Assembly: GCA_965248255.1 (NCBI GenBank)
Contig: CBDFIW010000003.1
Location: forward strand, 1,984,001-2,048,000
Source of the DNA: JAKZVK01 sp965248255
GTDB lineage: Bacteria > Acidobacteriota > Terriglobia > Bryobacterales > UBA6623
Reading direction: 5' to 3'
DNA: 64,000 nucleotides
Position 1 is the first letter of the stretch. Each line of letters starts with the position of its first letter. A program made the position numbers and the translations under genes. Positions 1 to 8,260 of the stretch are shown here, piece by piece. The notes below the pieces were generated by a model that searched no databases, was not told where the DNA came from, and saw only the letters and a program-made list of their open reading frames with translations.

Positions 1-274
1 AATCTGCCGATTCCCCATGGTTTCCCCTGAGGGCAAGATTCTCTATTTCATGTCGGACCGCGACGGCAAGTGGTGCTTTTGGGCGCGGCGGCTCGATCCC
101 GCACAGGGTCGGCCTCGCGGAGAGGTCTTTGCCGTCTACCATTCGCACAGCTTCAGCTCGGAACGCCTCGAATCCCACGGCTCGTCACCTGGCTTGGTCC
201 GCGACAAGTTGATCTTTCATCGGGTCACAGACAGCGGCAACATCTGGATGGTCGAAGACGTCACGCTTGACTGA
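1..274 (+). CDS. C-terminal end of a TolB/PD40-like beta-propeller protein (partial)
   Basis: The gene runs in from outside the window and ends at TGA 272-274, leaving about 90 residues. The visible part contains SPEGKILYFMSDRDG and later LIFHRVTDSGNIWMVE, which have the spacing of PD40/WD40-like TolB propeller blades (sPDGk.i.f.s.rdG...iw). In Acidobacteriota such blades commonly form the sensor tail of Ser/Thr kinases or stand alone in secreted proteins; nothing visible here decides between these. The next 40 bases downstream hold an antisense scrap of a kinase domain, so this end of the window has been rearranged. The blade assignment is a motif-level call. Confidence 0.5.
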   Translation, partial: ICRFPMVSPEGKILYFMSDRDGKWCFWARRLDPAQGRPRGEVFAVYHSHSFSSERLESHGSSPGLVRDKLIFHRVTDSGNIWMVEDVTLD

Positions 275-1173
275 GCCTAGCTGTAATGCCGCTGCAGTTG
301 CGGACCCGCTGCCAGGTCATGCGAAAGACATTAGGGACTTGTCGTGGGCTGCTTCGAGCGCCTCAGTCATCTGGATCGCGAACGAGAGAACTTCGGGCAG
401 CTTCAAAGGACCGTCTGCGGTTCGCTGTCCTCGCGACTTGAAGTGGGTAACAAGCGAGAGATCGACGATCCCTCCGGAAAGTGGTCTCCTACGACAGCTC
501 ACTGGTCGGGAGTCTGATGCTTAAGGACTCGCTAGACAGCGTAGACGCAATGCCACCGTCGATCCGTATAGTCAAGAAGCGGGACGAGAGTTTGGCGACC
601 GCGAGCAGGACTAAGTTCCGCGAAGTCAGCCACATAGAGCCCGCCCGGCGGGAAAGTGTTGGGAAATCCGGTTCGCATGAGAAATCTGCCACCTCTCCCT
701 CTAACTTGTTCCAACGTAGGGGCTTAGGTCGAATCGCTGGTGCGCTTGGCTGTGTGGCAGGCAATCCGGGACAAGTCTCGCTCTCTTCCTTCAACCGCCT
801 CGACGACTACGAAGTGCGGTTGGATCCCCCCTAGTCGTTAGTGCCGTATCGGGGCTGCCTCGGAGCACGAAGATGGGAGAGAAGGCGAGGAAGCCGGGTC
901 CGAGGCAGTTTCGATAGGGCGACTTGAAGGAAGCCGCTGGGCGGGGCGGACGACTATGGAGCTACGAACCACGTCAGGCGGTGCTGCGAGTCGCCGCAGG
1001 CGTCGCGAGGATGGCCGAGCAGCCGCGACAAGGCAAGTACAGAGATCGGATCGGCGATCCGCGGGGTTGAGACACTGCGACAAGAGCGGATTTGCACATG
1101 GCTTTAGGTGCACGGACACACGACCGCCGCGGCGTGCGGTTGCACGTCTTTGCGCCAGACTGTGGCGGGTGCC
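275..1173. other. Non-coding stretch between the propeller gene and the IS91 element
   Basis: Apart from the kinase scrap at 317-411 I recognise no gene here. Several open frames exist on both strands, but none has a recognisable motif, a sensible ribosome binding site or a family resemblance. The right part, roughly 1050-1173, lies directly after the stop of the IS91 transposase and probably contains the 3' (ori-side) end of that element. IS91 elements lack inverted repeats and target duplications, so I cannot fix the boundary by eye. Confidence 0.4.
317..411 (-). pseudogene. Scrap of a Pkn-type Ser/Thr kinase catalytic domain
   Basis: On the minus strand the frame gives PLKLPEVLSFAIQMTEALE followed by AAHDKSL. 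This closely resembles the alpha-E helix region just before the HRD loop of acidobacterial kinases; the kinase at 30727-33586 has PLKLKDALDIAIQSAKGL then RAAHGKRIVHRD at the same place. The match stops abruptly: HRDxKPxN does not follow, and the sequence before PLKL has no kinase character. I read it as a remnant about 30 codons long, not a gene. Confidence 0.5.
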
Positions 1174-2349
1174 TTACGAGCTGTCGAAGTAGCTGCATTG
1201 GAGAGCGAGTTGGGCCGGCGTAAGCTGGGGCCCGATTCGCATCGGCGTGGAACAGCGGGGGCATCGCCAGGTCAGTGTGTCGGCGGACGCCTGCGAACTA
1301 GGCTGCCGTGGTTCCAGCGCCGACGCGAGCAACTGGCGGGCGAGTGCGAGCAGAGCTTTGCGGCAGCGGTTGGCCAAGAAGCCGAACTGCCGGATGCGAA
1401 CGAAACCTCGTGGCAGCACATGTTGGACAAAGCGCCGCAGAAACTCTGCAACACGGAGTGTCATCTTCCGCTGTTGGTTGCCGTGCGCGTAGCCCTTCCA
1501 ACGGAAAGTGACGCGCTCGCCGTCGAAAGCCAGCAAGCGGTGATTGCTGATGGCGACGCGATGGGTATAGCGGCCCAGATAACGCAGCACCTGCGCCGGT
1601 CCGCCGAAAGCCGGCTTGGCGTACACGACCCAGTCCTGACGGAACAGGGTGCGCAGGAAAGCCGCAAAGTTTTTCGATTCTTCGAGGGCGGTAAGCGGGC
1701 CGCCGAAGCGGAGCTGCTTATGCCGGTGAGCTCGCCGTAAGCCGTCGACGAACTTGCCTCGAAAGACGCGACTGAGCACTTTCACCGGCAGAAAGAAAGC
1801 ATACTTGGGACGGACCCAGCGGGTGCGGTCGGAAGAAAGTCCGCCGGCTGGAATGACACAGTGGAGATGGGGATGAAGCAGCAGGTTCTGCCCCCAGGTA
1901 TGCAAGATGCCCAGAAAGCCAATCTTTGCGCCGAGATGCTTCGTGTTTGCCGCCACTTCCAACAGAGTCCGTGCGCTGGCCCAGAACAGCAAGCCGTAGA
2001 GGACCGCCGGGTTCTGCTCGCAAAGCATGTTGAGTGCGTGCGGCAGGGTGAAGACGACGTGAAAGTAGGGCACGCCTAAGACTTCTTGCTCGCGCGCGGC
2101 GAGCCAGCGTTGGCGCGCTTGCGCCTGGCACTTTGGACAGTGCCTATTACGACAGGAGTTATACGAGATCGCCTGCTGATCACAGCGCGGACAAACATCA
2201 ACGTGGCCGCCCAAGGCCGCCGTGCGACAGCGCCCGATCGCTTGCAGCACATTCAGTTGCTGGAAGCTGAGCCACGATCGATAGCGATCCACGAAGCGGT
2301 CGCCCTGCGCCTGGATGAGATCGGCCACCTCGAAGGTGGGCCGGCTCAT
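1174..2349 (-). CDS. IS91-family HUH transposase
   Basis: This 391-residue protein is full length for the family. An N-terminal zinc ribbon is visible (C53xxC56 and CRNRHCPKC, C71/C74). The HUH nuclease motif HPHLH lies at residues 159-163, and a YLGRY pair (Y257, Y261) provides the two catalytic tyrosines expected of a Y2 enzyme. It nicks single-stranded DNA at the element end to drive rolling-circle transposition. The start ATG at 2349 overlaps the TGA of the upstream recombinase (ATGA), so translation is probably coupled. All key residues are present, so the enzyme may be active. Confidence 0.9.
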   Translation of the reverse strand: MSRPTFEVADLIQAQGDRFVDRYRSWLSFQQLNVLQAIGRCRTAALGGHVDVCPRCDQQAISYNSCRNRHCPKCQAQARQRWLAAREQEVLGVPYFHVVFTLPHALNMLCEQNPAVLYGLLFWASARTLLEVAANTKHLGAKIGFLGILHTWGQNLLLHPHLHCVIPAGGLSSDRTRWVRPKYAFFLPVKVLSRVFRGKFVDGLRRAHRHKQLRFGGPLTALEESKNFAAFLRTLFRQDWVVYAKPAFGGPAQVLRYLGRYTHRVAISNHRLLAFDGERVTFRWKGYAHGNQQRKMTLRVAEFLRRFVQHVLPRGFVRIRQFGFLANRCRKALLALARQLLASALEPRQPSSQASADTLTWRCPRCSTPMRIGPQLTPAQLALQCSYFDSS

Positions 2350-3242
2350 GCCGGCTTGTGTAGTCTGCGCGAACGTTCGATGCGCGCTGTAGGGGAAATC
2401 GCGAGTTGATCCAACGGATTCGCCGCCGCTTGCAAGTGCTTCTGGGAAAGGTGTAGGTAGACCGTCGTGGCCTCGATATCGACATGCCCCATGAGCAGTT
2501 GAATGGTTCGCAGATCAGCGCCGGATTCGAGCAGGTGCGTGGCGTAACAATGCCGCAGCGTGTGGGGTGTAACGCGCTTGCGGATCCCAGCGCGTTCGGT
2601 CGCCTCGCGAACCGCCGTCCAGACGACCTTCGGTGTGATGGGTTTGTCGACGCGCCAGTTGTTGATCGTGCCGGGGAACAAGTACGTTTTGGGCCGTATC
2701 CAGCGGTAATGCTCGCGCAGCGTCTCAAGAAGCTCTTGGCTCAGGGGCACTTCGCGATCCACGCCGCCCTTGCCGCGTTCGACACGAAGCATCGTTCGTT
2801 GGCTGTCGATGTCGGCAACTTTGAGGCGGCACAGTTCGGCGCGACGCAGCCCCGCCGAGTACAGCGTCATCAGCATCGCGCGGTGCGATAGGGTGCGCGC
2901 CGAGTCGATCAGGCGCGCCACCTCCTCGGGACTCAGAATGGTCGGCAGGCGTTTGCGATGCTTCGGATAGGGCAGCTCCTGCTTCATGTCGCGCCGCCCG
3001 AGCACCTTGACGTAAAGGAACCGCAGTGCACTGACGTGCAGGACGACCGTGCCGACGGCGAGTTTCTTGTTCTCGAGCAGGTACGCCTGGTAGCGGCGCA
3101 TATCGTCCGGACCGAGATGATCGAGCCTCTTTCGAGCGTATTCTCGAAACTGCTCGACGGATCGTAGATAGGTGCGAATCGTTGTTTCAGCGTAGTTGCG
3201 GCGTACGAGCTCTTCTCGCATCCGCTGGGTGAGTATCGTCAC
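2346..3242 (-). CDS. Tyrosine recombinase (phage integrase family) of the IS91-like unit
   Basis: A 298-residue tyrosine site-specific recombinase. The N-terminal SAM-like core-binding domain (about 1-95) is followed by the catalytic domain with R133 (GLRRAEL), K158 (RGKGG), H227-x-x-R230 (HTLRH), H253 (GHVDIEATT) and the nucleophile Y262 (VYLHLS). The complete set implies an active strand-exchange enzyme. It is XerC/D-like in size but sits in an operon with an IS91 transposase, to which its stop codon is fused by an ATGA overlap. This points to a role in the movement or resolution of the element rather than in chromosome dimer resolution. Confidence 0.9.
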   Translation of the reverse strand: MTILTQRMREELVRRNYAETTIRTYLRSVEQFREYARKRLDHLGPDDMRRYQAYLLENKKLAVGTVVLHVSALRFLYVKVLGRRDMKQELPYPKHRKRLPTILSPEEVARLIDSARTLSHRAMLMTLYSAGLRRAELCRLKVADIDSQRTMLRVERGKGGVDREVPLSQELLETLREHYRWIRPKTYLFPGTINNWRVDKPITPKVVWTAVREATERAGIRKRVTPHTLRHCYATHLLESGADLRTIQLLMGHVDIEATTVYLHLSQKHLQAAANPLDQLAISPTARIERSRRLHKPA

Positions 3243-3304
3243 AGAGAACCTCCTTCTCTGCGACCGACTCTACTCTTCCCTTGCCACCCACGCCGCAGGC
3301 GTCC

Positions 3305-3319
3305 GCCGCGCATAGCGGC
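3305..3319. other. Stem-loop immediately before the group II intron
   Basis: GCCGC (3305-3309), a five-base loop and GCGGC (3315-3319) form a perfect five-pair hairpin, followed by TTGGTT and then the first base of the group II intron at 3326. Class C group II introns are known to insert just after terminator-like stem-loops, so this is likely to be part of the target site. It may also be the terminal hairpin of the neighbouring IS91-like element. Confidence 0.45.
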
Positions 3320-3803
3320 TTGGTTGTGTGCCGGGCATGTCTGACAGCTTGGAGGTGAAAGTCCTCTGCACAGCCTGATGGAGGTGAAGTGCTAGGGAAG
3401 CGCAAGGGCGTCGTCGCGAGGCGGGGTCCAGAGGAAGCGTGGAACAAAACCGCGACCTGACGAACAGAAACCGGATAAGGGGCATCTTTGGTCGGACGAG
3501 CGGACAACTGATCGCGAAGTCCAGTTCCATCAAGGGCCAAGGCTGTAGATTCGGCAGGTGTGCGGCGAAGGCGGTCAGACTTACCCCGGGAGGTCTGCGT
3601 TCCGTCCCGCTGTTTGGGACTGGGGGAGCCGCGAGGCGACCTGATCGGGGCGCAGAAGTCAGCAGAGGGCATAGTAGGCCATGCAGTCGGCAAGGCTAGT
3701 AAGGCACTCCACAAGTCGAAAAACGGAGCCAACAGATAGGCCGAACCGAGAACGATGGCCGAAGGCCCGAACGGAAGAGAGCGGCAAGTAAGACTCGCAA
3801 CTC

Positions 3804-5189
3804 ATGGACGGCAAGCGGCAGAAAACCCAGCAACGACTGGCCTTCATGGACGAGCCAAAGGGTGAAGCCCCGAGGCGCGCTCGGCAAGGGACCGAACCGT
3901 CCGCGGTGAAGCGGGAATCTGAAAGCCCGGCGCGAGAAGAACGACTGATGGAGGAGGTGTGCGAGCGAAGCAATCTCGTAAAGGCTTGGAAACAAGTTCG
4001 GGGTAACAAAGGGAGTCCGGGTGTTGATGGCAAGACCATCGACGAAACGCTGGACGACCTTCGCAAGCACTGGCCAGCCATCCGGGAACAGTTGCTTCAA
4101 GGAACGTACAAACCGCAACCGGTGCGCAGGGTGGAAATCCCGAAGCCCGGCGGCGGGGTCAGGAAGTTGGGCATCCCTACGGTGCTCGACCGACTGATCC
4201 AGCAAGCGGTCTTGCAGGTTCTGCAGAAGCGCTGGGACCCGACGTTTTCCAACAACAGCTATGGCTTCCGACCGGGACGTTCGGCGCATCAGGCGGTGAC
4301 TCAGGCGCAAGCCTACGTCGCCGCAGGCTATCAGTGGGTCGTAGACATCGATCTGGAGAAGTTCTTCGATCGAGTCAACCATGACCTGCTGATGGCTCGT
4401 GTCGCCAAACGTGTCCCCGACAAGCGATTGCTGAAACTCATCCGGGCGTTTCTAACCGTCGGGGTGATGGACGACGGGCTGGTGAGTCCTGCCGACGAAG
4501 GCACGCCACAAGGCGGACCGTTGTCGCCGTTGTTGTCGAACCTCGTGCTCGGCGATTTGGATCGCGAGTTGGAACGGCGCGGCCATCGCTTCTGCCGCTA
4601 CGCCGGCGACTGTAACATCTACGTTCGCAGTCGCAGGGCGGGGGAACGGGTGATGGCCGGCGTCTGTAAGTTTCTTACAAAGAAACTCCGACTCAAGGTC
4701 AACAAATCGAAGAGTGCGGTGGCTCGACCCAACGATCGGAAGTTCTTAGGCTTTCGCTTGACGACCGGAGCGGAGCCTCAGCGATTGATATCGCCCGAGG
4801 CGTTGCAAAGGTTCCAAGCGCGAGTGCGAGAGCTGACGAGCAGGACGCGCGGGATCAGCATTGAGCGGATGATCGGCTCATTGAGGCCGTATCTGCTCGG
4901 CTGGCGGAGCTACTTTGGCTTCAGCCAAGACCCGCTGGTGTTTCGCAACCTGGATGCGCGGATCCGCCGGAGACTCCGCATGATGACCTGGCGGCAGTGG
5001 GGGAATGGGCCGACCCGATTCGCCAACCTACGGCGATTGGGCGTGCCGCATTATCGTGCGGCCATTGCCGCCGGTTCCGCCACTGGTTTGTGGGCCATGT
5101 CGCGGCACGCGGCTGTCCAGCAAGCGCTGCCCAATGTCTATTTCGATTCGCTCGGCCTTCCCAGATTGTCGGCATCTTCGAACGCTTAA
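3804..5189 (+). CDS. ltrA: Group II intron reverse transcriptase/maturase with altered YADD box
   Basis: 461 residues. The RT fingers-palm region runs from about 60 to 340: NSYGFRPGRS near 151-160, the first catalytic aspartate region VVDIDLEKFFD (179-189) and PQGGPLSPLLSN (235-246). The maturase (GIIM) region follows with LGWRSYFGF and ends in YFDSLGLPRL; no HNH endonuclease domain is present. The catalytic box reads RYAGDCNIYV: position 268 is Gly (GGC, 4605-4607) where the family has Asp (GAC in YADD). A single A-to-G change would remove a metal-binding aspartate, so reverse transcription is probably lost while maturase-assisted splicing could remain. The frame is otherwise intact. Start choice is the first ATG after the 5' ribozyme domains. 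Confidence 0.9.
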   Translation: MDGKRQKTQQRLAFMDEPKGEAPRRARQGTEPSAVKRESESPAREERLMEEVCERSNLVKAWKQVRGNKGSPGVDGKTIDETLDDLRKHWPAIREQLLQGTYKPQPVRRVEIPKPGGGVRKLGIPTVLDRLIQQAVLQVLQKRWDPTFSNNSYGFRPGRSAHQAVTQAQAYVAAGYQWVVDIDLEKFFDRVNHDLLMARVAKRVPDKRLLKLIRAFLTVGVMDDGLVSPADEGTPQGGPLSPLLSNLVLGDLDRELERRGHRFCRYAGDCNIYVRSRRAGERVMAGVCKFLTKKLRLKVNKSKSAVARPNDRKFLGFRLTTGAEPQRLISPEALQRFQARVRELTSRTRGISIERMIGSLRPYLLGWRSYFGFSQDPLVFRNLDARIRRRLRMMTWRQWGNGPTRFANLRRLGVPHYRAAIAAGSATGLWAMSRHAAVQQALPNVYFDSLGLPRLSASSNA

Positions 5190-5196
5190 CTCCTCC

Positions 5197-5270
5197 GAAC
5201 CGCCGTGGTACGGGACCCGTATGCCCGGTGGTGTGACAGGGAAAGCTTGCGAGGGCCTACCTATGTCGAT
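5197..5270 (+). ncRNA. Group II intron domains V and VI
   Basis: Domain V begins GAACCGCCGTGG and closes with GGTGGTGTG; ACCGCC pairs with GGTGGT, and an inner hairpin forms from TACGG and CCGTA around a short loop. Domain VI is a second hairpin with outer stem 5235-5238/5264-5267, inner pairs 5239-5241/5260-5262 and a bulged A at 5263, the expected lariat branch point. This is the catalytic core of the intron, and it looks structurally complete. Confidence 0.75.
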
Positions 5271-5356
5271 CTTGTCGGCTAGTCCTATAAAAGGGGATGT
5301 CAAGAGAAAAATCTCCCCTAGGGCTCGGTACCGGGCTCGGCATCCAGCCAGCCTGC

Positions 5357-5546
5357 CTAGTACTTAATCGCAAAAGTGCGCGTCATAACACATGACCTTC
5401 CGGAATTCTGTCTTCCTCTTTGTTTTCAGTGGATTCGCGCACAGATAGACGTTGGTCGAACGAAGTGCGAAGTTCTGCAACCCCTGAGAAATAGATAGGT
5501 TTGTCCAAGTGGTCATAATTACGCTTACTTTTGCAACCTAGTACTA
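5357..5546. repeat. MITE-like unit bounded by imperfect inverted repeats
   Basis: The left arm starts CTAGTACT at 5357 and contains GCAAAAGT followed by GCGT. The reverse complement of the right arm, read from 5546, also starts CTAGTACT and contains GCAAAAGT then GCGT at the same spacing. By eye about two thirds to three quarters of the first 33 positions match. The unit is about 190 bp with no coding potential, as expected for a miniature inverted-repeat element moved by a transposase encoded elsewhere. Its family is unknown. The rest of 5271-5926, apart from the IS110 flank, shows nothing I can identify. Confidence 0.45.
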
Positions 5547-5926
5547 GTTGAGCGCGCTCTCTCGATCGACGAGCGGCTTATCACGGTCTTGTTGTCCTGT
5601 TTCGCTTTGTCGAGCGAAAGCGACGAAGCAGTCTTCCGTCCCTGTGGTTCCATCTCACCGTTGTGACGACGCTGTTCGGTTTCCGAGACTGACAAGCGTG
5701 GCGATTGCCGCGTTGGCAACCATGGCCCTATCGGAGACTCGTGGCCTATTGCTTTCTTGGGTTATCCGAGGAGGCATAGGGTGTTTACAGAGACTCGGTG
5801 CTCAAGGCACACAGGGCCTATCTAGCCGATCGATGCTCTCCCTCGAACCCGAGCGTCTCAAGAACCCAATGGGCGCCGCCGCGGAGATGATTCCTGCGGA
5901 CGGAGCGGACTCTCTGCCAGAGACGC

Positions 5927-6994
5927 TCAAGCTGCTTGTTGTTTCAGATGTTCAGCGTCGAAATGTACTCCTTTCTTCCAGACGATCAACGTGATCGTGG
6001 CAATCTTGCGCGCCAGGGTAAGACGAGCCATCGAAGGCTTCATTCCCTTGGCAAGCAAAGCTTCGTAAAACTGGTGGGCGGGCCCAGCAGGACCGCTGGC
6101 TCTCGTGGCTGCGCTCTTGAGGATCGACTTGAGATCATGGTTATGGTCTTTGTTCAGGCCGCGCAGGGCCACTCGCTCCTTGATGCGTTGTAGCTGACCT
6201 TCCACGTAGCGGTATTCCGCGCTGCTGCGCGTCTCTAACGCCAGACCGCTGTAGGCCCACAGTTGCCGCTTGCTGCGAAACCGGTGGGGTGTCTGCATCA
6301 GCGCCATCAAGAGAGTCGCCCGGATCGGACCGATACCGGGAATCTGGCGTAGCAATTTCGTCGCACTATGCTTCCGGCTCTCGGTTAATAGATCTCGCCG
6401 CACTGCTTGGCGTAAAGCCTGCAGCCCGTCGAGATGTTGGTAGAAGAACTCGGCACGCCGGCGCACGCCGGCTTCCGTGATCTTGCTCAACCATTCCGAC
6501 CGATGTCGCGGTGCGTAGACTTGTGTACCGGCGCAAGGAATGGCCCAGCTTCGGTACAGCGCCTTGAGCCGATTCATCACTCGCGTGAGGTCTTTGCTGA
6601 TCGTCAGGTAACTGCGCGAGAGTTCCCTCAACGTTCGGATGCCGTTTTCTCCGTGGTAGACCGCCGAGAGCGATCCATTGCGCAGCAGTTCGGCCAGCTT
6701 TCGCGCATCGATCCGGTCGCTCTTGTTGCCGGACTTCAGCAAAGCGTTCTTCCGCGGATTGCACACCGTAACCTTCGTGACACGAGGCTTGAGCAGCTCG
6801 TAGAGCCAGGCCGCCCAGGTCCCTTCTTCAAATGTGACATGCAAACTTCCGCGCAGCCCTTCGACAAACTGCACAATGGTGGCCGCTTTCGTTTCCAGAA
6901 TGGACTCCATCACCAGCTTGCCGGAGGAGTTCATCACGGCGATCGAAATCGTTTCCTTGTGAACGTCCATGCCGATATACTTCGTACTATCCAT
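5927..6994 (-). CDS. IS110-family transposase
   Basis: About 355 residues from the preferred ATG at 6994, which follows an AAAGGAG ribosome binding site with seven bases between; an upstream in-frame start at 7027 lacks this. The RuvC-like DEDD domain shows D10 (YIGMDVHKE), E56/E57 (TFEEGTW) and D93/D96 (KSDRIDARKL). The C-terminal Tnp20 domain has the HhH-like IPGIGPIRATLL and an RSSAEY segment where the catalytic serine is expected. IS110 enzymes are recombinases guided by a structured RNA from a non-coding end of the element, so the flanks at 5700-5926 and 6995-7300 should be checked for it. The protein appears intact. Confidence 0.88.
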   Translation of the reverse strand: MDSTKYIGMDVHKETISIAVMNSSGKLVMESILETKAATIVQFVEGLRGSLHVTFEEGTWAAWLYELLKPRVTKVTVCNPRKNALLKSGNKSDRIDARKLAELLRNGSLSAVYHGENGIRTLRELSRSYLTISKDLTRVMNRLKALYRSWAIPCAGTQVYAPRHRSEWLSKITEAGVRRRAEFFYQHLDGLQALRQAVRRDLLTESRKHSATKLLRQIPGIGPIRATLLMALMQTPHRFRSKRQLWAYSGLALETRSSAEYRYVEGQLQRIKERVALRGLNKDHNHDLKSILKSAATRASGPAGPAHQFYEALLAKGMKPSMARLTLARKIATITLIVWKKGVHFDAEHLKQQAA

Positions 6995-7411
6995 GAGGGT
7001 GCTCCTTTCTGTAGGGACGAGAGTCAACGCTCAAACCGTACCTCAAAAGGGCGCCCTTTTATAATGCGTGTATACCAATGATGTCACCCCGCCGACTTCG
7101 GTGAACAACTCCCTATCCGTAGACGCACGACCGCTTTCCCTTTTGACTGTTGGCCGCCCCAACAGGAACGCCGCGCCCGCTTTGCATACCCCGTTGTAGC
7201 CGAAGGCCATTCACAGATCTTCAAAAACAATTTCCCCCATCCTTTCAACCACTTACCTCTCCAGACACCCGTCACTCCCACAATCGGCTCTTATACTAGA
7301 GGCGAAGAAAACTAACGGCGATTCGTCGCCCAAACAGGACAGCAGGTGGAACACCACAATTCGAAATCCTGGTCACCGATCCGCACCGGTGCCGTGCGAG
7401 GTGACCCATGA
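6995..7411. other. Non-coding leader of the IS110 element; possible guide (bridge) RNA region
   Basis: About 400 bases without a convincing gene. In the IS110 group the long non-coding end upstream of the transposase encodes the bridge RNA whose loops pair with target and donor DNA. This stretch has suitable size and position, but I could not define loops or element termini by eye. The right part, about 7300-7411, probably belongs to the leader of the HTH gene at 7412. Confidence 0.3.
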
Positions 7412-7939
7412 GTGACGAACAGGAAGAACATAAAGATATCGTTAGAATCGCCCCGAAAACCGCGACAAATCCTGACAGATCCTGACAAATCCTGCCGGCT
7501 CCAGCCGGCCAACGAGCTTTCCGTGGCGTCCGCCGACCAGGAACCGACCCTAACCCAGCCGAAGCAACTGGCCTTGCTTGCCCTGCTCTCGGCCCGCTCC
7601 GTCGCGGGCGCCGCCCGCCAATCCGGCGTCAGCGAGCGCTCAATCCACCGCTGGCTGCGCGACGACAAGGCGTTCCAGGCCAAGCTCCGCCAACAGGCCC
7701 TCGACCAGGCGTCGTTGCACATGCAGCAATTGGCGTCCGACGTAGTTGAAGTCATGCACGAGCTGATCCACTCCGGGCGGGCTATCGAGTCCGGTCGCGC
7801 CGCCCTCATCCGCACCGCCCTCGACTTCGCCTACCGCTCCGGCACCCTCGCCGGCCGCATCGCCGACCTCGAAAAGCCGCCCCGGAGCCCAAGAAGTGAC
7901 CTGAGCAACCGAATACTCGGCGACGAGATCGTACCCTAG
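7412..7939 (+). CDS. HTH DNA-binding protein of the insertion-element/phBC6A51 homeodomain type
   Basis: 175 residues from GTG at 7412; an ATG at 7408 opens another frame that soon stops. The centre of the protein reads LLALLSARSVAGAARQSGVS then ERSIHRWLRDD, a clear helix-turn-helix followed by the KAFQAKLRQQ helix typical of the small HTH proteins related to transposase N-termini and phage terminase small subunits. The C-terminal half is predicted helical with no catalytic motif. Such proteins are common in accessory regions; their role is unknown. The first 40 codons contain a near-repeat of CCTGACAAATC. It sits alone between IS elements. Confidence 0.65.
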   Translation: MTNRKNIKISLESPRKPRQILTDPDKSCRLQPANELSVASADQEPTLTQPKQLALLALLSARSVAGAARQSGVSERSIHRWLRDDKAFQAKLRQQALDQASLHMQQLASDVVEVMHELIHSGRAIESGRAALIRTALDFAYRSGTLAGRIADLEKPPRSPRSDLSNRILGDEIVP

Positions 7940-7999
7940 GGGTGGAGCGGGCCTTCGGCCGGCAGCGTCGACCTCCGGGCCGACTGTCCGGTCCGAATC

Positions 8000-8100
8000 A
8001 TCCGCGAAGCGGCGTTGGACGTTAGCCTAGGGTGAAGCCGTCTGCGGCGGAACCCTAGGTTACCGTTACAAAGCGACAAGAACCCTGAAAGGGTGATGGA
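8000..8100. repeat. REP-like multi-hairpin repeat, copy A
   Basis: This segment contains GCGAAGCGGCGTTGGACGTT, a hairpin with arms CCTAGGGT (8026-8033) and ACCCTAGG (8052-8059), and a third small hairpin AACCCTGAAAGGGT (8081-8094). The same three modules in the same order occur inverted at 9451-9550. The rest of 7940-8258 shows no gene. The unit is non-coding and resembles interspersed palindromic repeats of Acidobacteriota and Planctomycetes. Confidence 0.5.
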
Positions 8101-8260
8101 ACCATGGCGCCGCGAATACCGCCCGAAGAACCTGTGGACACGGCACGCCGAGACCCAGAGGCGCGCACGATGAAGGTGCTCGGCGACAAGGTAAGCGCGT
8201 TCGACAAGCGCTCGAGGCCTCGGCGGTGGCGCGAATGCCGGCCCCACCTTGCCAGACCTA

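Larger units (their letters stand above)
1174..3325 (-). mobile_element. IS91-family element with coupled tyrosine recombinase (ends unresolved)
   Basis: Two minus-strand genes, a tyrosine recombinase followed by an IS91-type transposase, overlap by four bases and form one unit. This arrangement is known for a subgroup of IS91-related elements. These elements transpose by a rolling-circle HUH mechanism and have no inverted repeats, so the true ends are not visible; the coordinates cover the genes plus the leader up to the group II intron at 3326. The stem-loop at 3305-3319 upstream of the recombinase could be the terminus-side hairpin of the element, but this is inference. Confidence 0.6.
3326..5270 (+). 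mobile_element. Group II intron (ribozyme plus reverse transcriptase), class C-like
   Basis: The 5' end matches the intron consensus GUGYG (GTGTG at 3326-3330, then CCGGGCATG) and continues into a GGTGAAAGTCC element at about 3354. The 3' part has a good domain V at 5197-5234. Domain VI follows: GACA (5235-5238) pairs with TGTC (5264-5267), an unpaired A at 5263 fits the branch point, and the intron would end in GAT at 5270, eight bases after it. The element encodes a reverse transcriptase-maturase in domain IV. It sits directly downstream of a stem-loop, which suits class C. The copy may be immobile because the RT active site is altered. Confidence 0.85.
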
